Shown one piece after another: positions 14,408-16,415 of a stretch of 16,415 bases of DNA (its first letter is position 1; the number at the start of each line of letters is the position of its first letter). The translations under genes were made by a program, and so were the position numbers. Below the pieces are notes generated by a model. That model searched no databases. It was not told the DNA's origin and worked only from the letters and a program-made list of their open reading frames with translations. The stretch lies in the NCBI GenBank assembly GCA_027028805.1, contig JALVHX010000042.1:1-16415 (forward strand), written 5' to 3'. This stretch comes from Desulfurococcales archaeon (GTDB lineage: Archaea; Thermoproteota; Thermoprotei_A; Sulfolobales; Desulfurococcaceae).

Positions 14408-14686
14408 ATGGCCAAGGTTCTCGTCCTCCTAAAAGTTCTCCCCGAAGACATAAACATCGACCTCGAGGAGCTCAAGGAGAGGATCGCCAAGGCCTTGCCG
14501 GAGGGCTACGAGGTGAAGGGACACGACATCGAGCCCATAGCGTTCGGACTCAAGGCTCTCCGCCTCTACGTATTCATGCCCGAGGAGACGGAGGGAGGCA
14601 CAGAGGTTTTAGAGAAAACAGTTGAAAACGTTGATGGAGTCAGCCAGGTGGAGGTTGAGGCTGTTCACCGCGTAAGCGAGGGCTAA
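14408..14686 (+). CDS. ef1b: Elongation factor 1-beta (aEF1B)
   Basis: The guanine nucleotide exchange factor for aEF1A (EF-Tu counterpart). The 92-residue sequence starts MAKVLVLLKVLPEDINIDLE and has GYEVKGHDIEPIAFGLKAL, then LYVFMPEETEGGTEVLEK and VDGVSQVEVEAVHRV, the standard archaeal EF1-beta pattern. An in-frame ATG at 14393 would add five residues (MGVGA), but GGTGTAGGAG directly precedes ATG 14408 and the conserved sequence starts there. Confidence 0.95.
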   Translation: MAKVLVLLKVLPEDINIDLEELKERIAKALPEGYEVKGHDIEPIAFGLKALRLYVFMPEETEGGTEVLEKTVENVDGVSQVEVEAVHRVSEG

Positions 14687-14738
14687 TGGAGACGGAGACA
14701 GGGTATCGTGGGGGCAAGAGTCTCTGCAACAATAGTGG

Positions 14739-14743
14739 TTTTT
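14739..14743 (+). terminator. Possible T-run terminator after aEF1-beta
   Basis: Five consecutive T followed by ATTAACA downstream of the aEF1-beta stop. Archaeal RNA polymerase can terminate at T-runs without a hairpin. It is short, so support is weak. Confidence 0.35.
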
Positions 14744-14826
14744 ATTAACACGTATCAGCTGATTATATTCGTCCCACTAATGGTTCACAGTATCGTTTCT
14801 CCTCCAGGGGCACGGTATTTTCAAGC

Positions 14827-14835
14827 TATTTAAAG
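14827..14835 (+). promoter_or_regulatory. TATA-like element for cdc48
   Basis: TATTTAAAG matches archaeal box A well. A start about 25 bases on (near 14858) gives a leader of about 80 bases that begins with the stem-loop at 14857-14891. Confidence 0.5.
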
Positions 14836-14856
14836 GGCTTTGCATTATACATAGGG

Positions 14857-14891
14857 TCTGGGTGACAAGGAGAAGCCTTGTTCCCTCCAGA
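14857..14891 (+). repeat. Stem-loop in the cdc48 leader
   Basis: Outer arms TCTGG (14857-14861) and CCAGA (14887-14891) pair, and inner arms ACAAGG (14865-14870) and CCTTGT (14876-14881) pair around the loop AGAAG. An asymmetric internal loop of three and five bases lies between them. Predicted by eye only. Confidence 0.5.
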
Positions 14892-14939
14892 GGCTTACCT
14901 GGTACAAGGAGACACGTGTAGTGAAACGGTGGTGCCGGG

Positions 14940-16415
14940 TTGACTTATAGGAGCGCGTATACTTCGAGGAAGGTAATACTCCGCGTAGTAGAGGCCCACC
15001 ACAAGGATAGCGGCAAGGGGATAGCCAGGATCGACCCGGAGGTTATGAGGAAGATAGGGCTGGAGAACGGCGACATAGTTGAGGTTGAGGGCCGCCGCCG
15101 CACCGTCGTCAAGGTGGTGCAGGGCTCGCCCGAGGACAGGGGGCGCGGGATAATACGCCTCGATAATATAACTAGGCAGAACGCGGGCGTTAAGATAGGC
15201 GACAAGGTAGCGGTCGCAAGGATAGATGTGAGGGCGGCCCAGCTCGTAAAGCTTGCACCGAGCAAATTCTATGCATCAAACGATGCAGGGTTCTCACGAT
15301 TCGTTAAATCAAGGCTTCTCGAGAGACCTGTCCTAGAGGGAGACCTGGTAGTCGTACACATGGTGGGCCAGTCCCTGACGTTCAAGGTCGTTATGACGAG
15401 GCCCGCCGGCCCCGTTATAATAAAGAATACAACCAACATCGTTATCCTAGAACGGCCCACCGACGTGATCAAGGTTCCCAGGGTCACCTACGAGGACATA
15501 GGCGGGATGAAGCATATAATACAGAGGGTGAGGGAGCTCATAGAGCTACCGCTACGCCACCCAGAGCTGTTCAGGAAGCTGGGCATAGAGCCGCCTAAGG
15601 GAATACTGCTCTACGGGCCCCCGGGAACAGGGAAAACACTACTAGCAAAAGCAGTGGCCAACGAGGCTGACGCAAACTTCATAGCGATAAACGGGCCCGA
15701 GATAATGAGCAAGTTCTATGGCGAAAGCGAGCAGAGGCTAAGGGAGATATTTGAGCAGGCTAAGAAGAACGCTCCATCGATAATATTCATAGACGAGATA
15801 GACGCCATAGCGCCGAAGCGCGACGAGGTTGTGGGAGAGGTTGAGAGAAGGGTTGTGGCCCAGCTCCTAGCGCTCATGGATGGGCTTGAGAGCAGGGGAG
15901 ACGTAATAGTCATAGCCGCCACCAACAGGCCCAACGCGCTCGACCCAGCCCTCCGCAGGCCCGGGCGCTTCGACAGGGAGATAGAGATACCGTTGCCCGA
16001 TAAACAGGGCCGCTACGAGATACTCCAGATACATACAAGGGGAATGCCGCTAGCACCCAACGTGGATCTAGAGAAGCTCGCCGAGATAACGCACGGCTAC
16101 ACGGGAGCGGATCTGGCGGCGCTCGTAAAGGAGGCCGCGCTCCACGCACTACGGAGGTATCTGCCCGAGATAGACCTCGACAGCGACACGATACCCGCCG
16201 AGATACTCGAGAAGATGGAGGTTAGGATGGAGGACTTCCTAGCCGCATACAAGGAAATAGTCCCCAGCGGGCTCCGCGAGATCTATATTGAGGTCCCCGA
16301 GGTCCACTGGAACGACATAGGTGGTCTCGACGAGGTCAAGCAACAGCTCCGCGAGGCCGTGGAGTGGCCTCTCAAGTACCCTGAGGCGTTCCGCCGGCTC
16401 GGAATAAAGCCGCCT
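14940..16415 (+). CDS. CDC48/VAT-family AAA+ ATPase (3' part missing)
   Basis: 492 uninterrupted codons from TTG 14940 to the window edge. Residues 1-180 form the substrate/cofactor-binding N domain (double-psi barrel; [31 protein letters not shown], then [12 protein letters not shown]). D1 begins at [12 protein letters not shown] (about 182) with Walker A GPPGTGKT (226-233), Walker B IIFIDEID (281-288), the sensor stretch [22 protein letters not shown] and [17 protein letters not shown]2 begins at [16 protein letters not shown] and is cut just before its Walker A motif. This is the archaeal Cdc48/VAT unfoldase, a hexamer that extracts and unfolds proteins, probably for the proteasome. TTG 14940 has GGTGGTG upstream with a short spacer. 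It is separated from aEF1-beta by its own promoter region. Confidence 0.95.
   Translation, partial: MTYRSAYTSRKVILRVVEAHHKDSGKGIARIDPEVMRKIGLENGDIVEVEGRRRTVVKVVQGSPEDRGRGIIRLDNITRQNAGVKIGDKVAVARIDVRAAQLVKLAPSKFYASNDAGFSRFVKSRLLERPVLEGDLVVVHMVGQSLTFKVVMTRPAGPVIIKNTTNIVILERPTDVIKVPRVTYEDIGGMKHIIQRVRELIELPLRHPELFRKLGIEPPKGILLYGPPGTGKTLLAKAVANEADANFIAINGPEIMSKFYGESEQRLREIFEQAKKNAPSIIFIDEIDAIAPKRDEVVGEVERRVVAQLLALMDGLESRGDVIVIAATNRPNALDPALRRPGRFDREIEIPLPDKQGRYEILQIHTRGMPLAPNVDLEKLAEITHGYTGADLAALVKEAALHALRRYLPEIDLDSDTIPAEILEKMEVRMEDFLAAYKEIVPSGLREIYIEVPEVHWNDIGGLDEVKQQLREAVEWPLKYPEAFRRLGIKPP

Larger units (their letters stand above)
14687..14939. other. Gene-free leader/terminator region before cdc48
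   Basis: About 250 bases without a coding frame or tRNA. In order it holds a T-run 53 bases past the aEF1-beta stop (14739-14743), a TATA-like element (14827-14835, a second at 14842-14850), a stem-loop (14857-14891) and the GGTGGTG ribosome binding site at 14929-14935. Confidence 0.55.

Noticed and set aside
14687..14939. Possible tRNA or other structured RNA in the gap before cdc48
   Set aside because: No acceptor stem, anticodon arm or GGTTCRA T-loop pattern could be assembled; only a short stem-loop is supported.
14940..15480. Possible frameshift in the N domain of the CDC48 protein
   Set aside because: Codon-by-codon reading from TTG 14940 stays in frame to the window end.
1..16415. 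CRISPR arrays, insertion sequences, integrase or att sites
   Set aside because: No regularly spaced direct repeats, transposase-like frames or target-site duplications were seen.

Overview
The window reads as chromosomal core-genome DNA from a hyperthermophilic crenarchaeon. The sequence does not settle the genus; Desulfurococcales/Pyrodictiaceae-type is my best guess. The reasons are archaeal proteins throughout (Gar1, SRP19, eS8, ADP-forming acetyl-CoA synthetase, aEF1-beta, a two-domain CDC48/VAT ATPase), heavy use of AGG/AGA/ATA codons, many GTG and TTG starts, GGAGG/GGTG Shine-Dalgarno sites, and AT-rich box A elements in short intergenic gaps. Genes are tightly packed. I see no insertion sequences, CRISPR arrays, tRNA or rRNA genes, or signs of recent transfer.

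Layout. (1) 1-1963, minus strand: gar1 (cut by the window start), srp19, rps8e and a DUF84/YjjX-type NTP phosphatase. (2) 2052-2933, plus strand: a cis-prenyltransferase, divergent from the phosphatase and overlapping by 41 bp the convergent gene after it. (3) 2893-7069, minus strand: a compact four-gene operon, acdA - acdB - long coiled-coil protein - DUF373 membrane protein, with gaps or overlaps of -4, +4 and about -44 bp. (4) 7240-9156, minus strand: a radical SAM enzyme of the AmmeMemoRadiSam type followed by a GPN-loop GTPase. (5) 9272-11932, plus strand: PRPP synthase, a THUMP-type tRNA guanosine methyltransferase and RNase Z, with overlapping ends. (6) 11970-14040, minus strand: a KH-domain RNA-binding protein, then the pair pth2 - truD. 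(7) 14143-16415, plus strand: a Zn-ribbon protein, elongation factor aEF1-beta, and a CDC48-family AAA+ ATPase that runs off the window.

Functionally the window is dominated by RNA maturation and translation: rRNA pseudouridylation (Gar1), SRP assembly (SRP19), the small ribosomal subunit (eS8), tRNA modification (Trm-G10, TruD), tRNA 3'-end processing (RNase Z), peptidyl-tRNA recycling (Pth2) and elongation (aEF1-beta). It also has nucleotide metabolism (PRPP synthase, NTP house-cleaning), energy metabolism (acetyl-CoA to acetate plus ATP), polyprenyl carrier synthesis and protein unfolding. The least understood material is the coiled-coil/DUF373 pair translationally linked to the acetyl-CoA synthetase genes; it is the best candidate here for an undescribed system.
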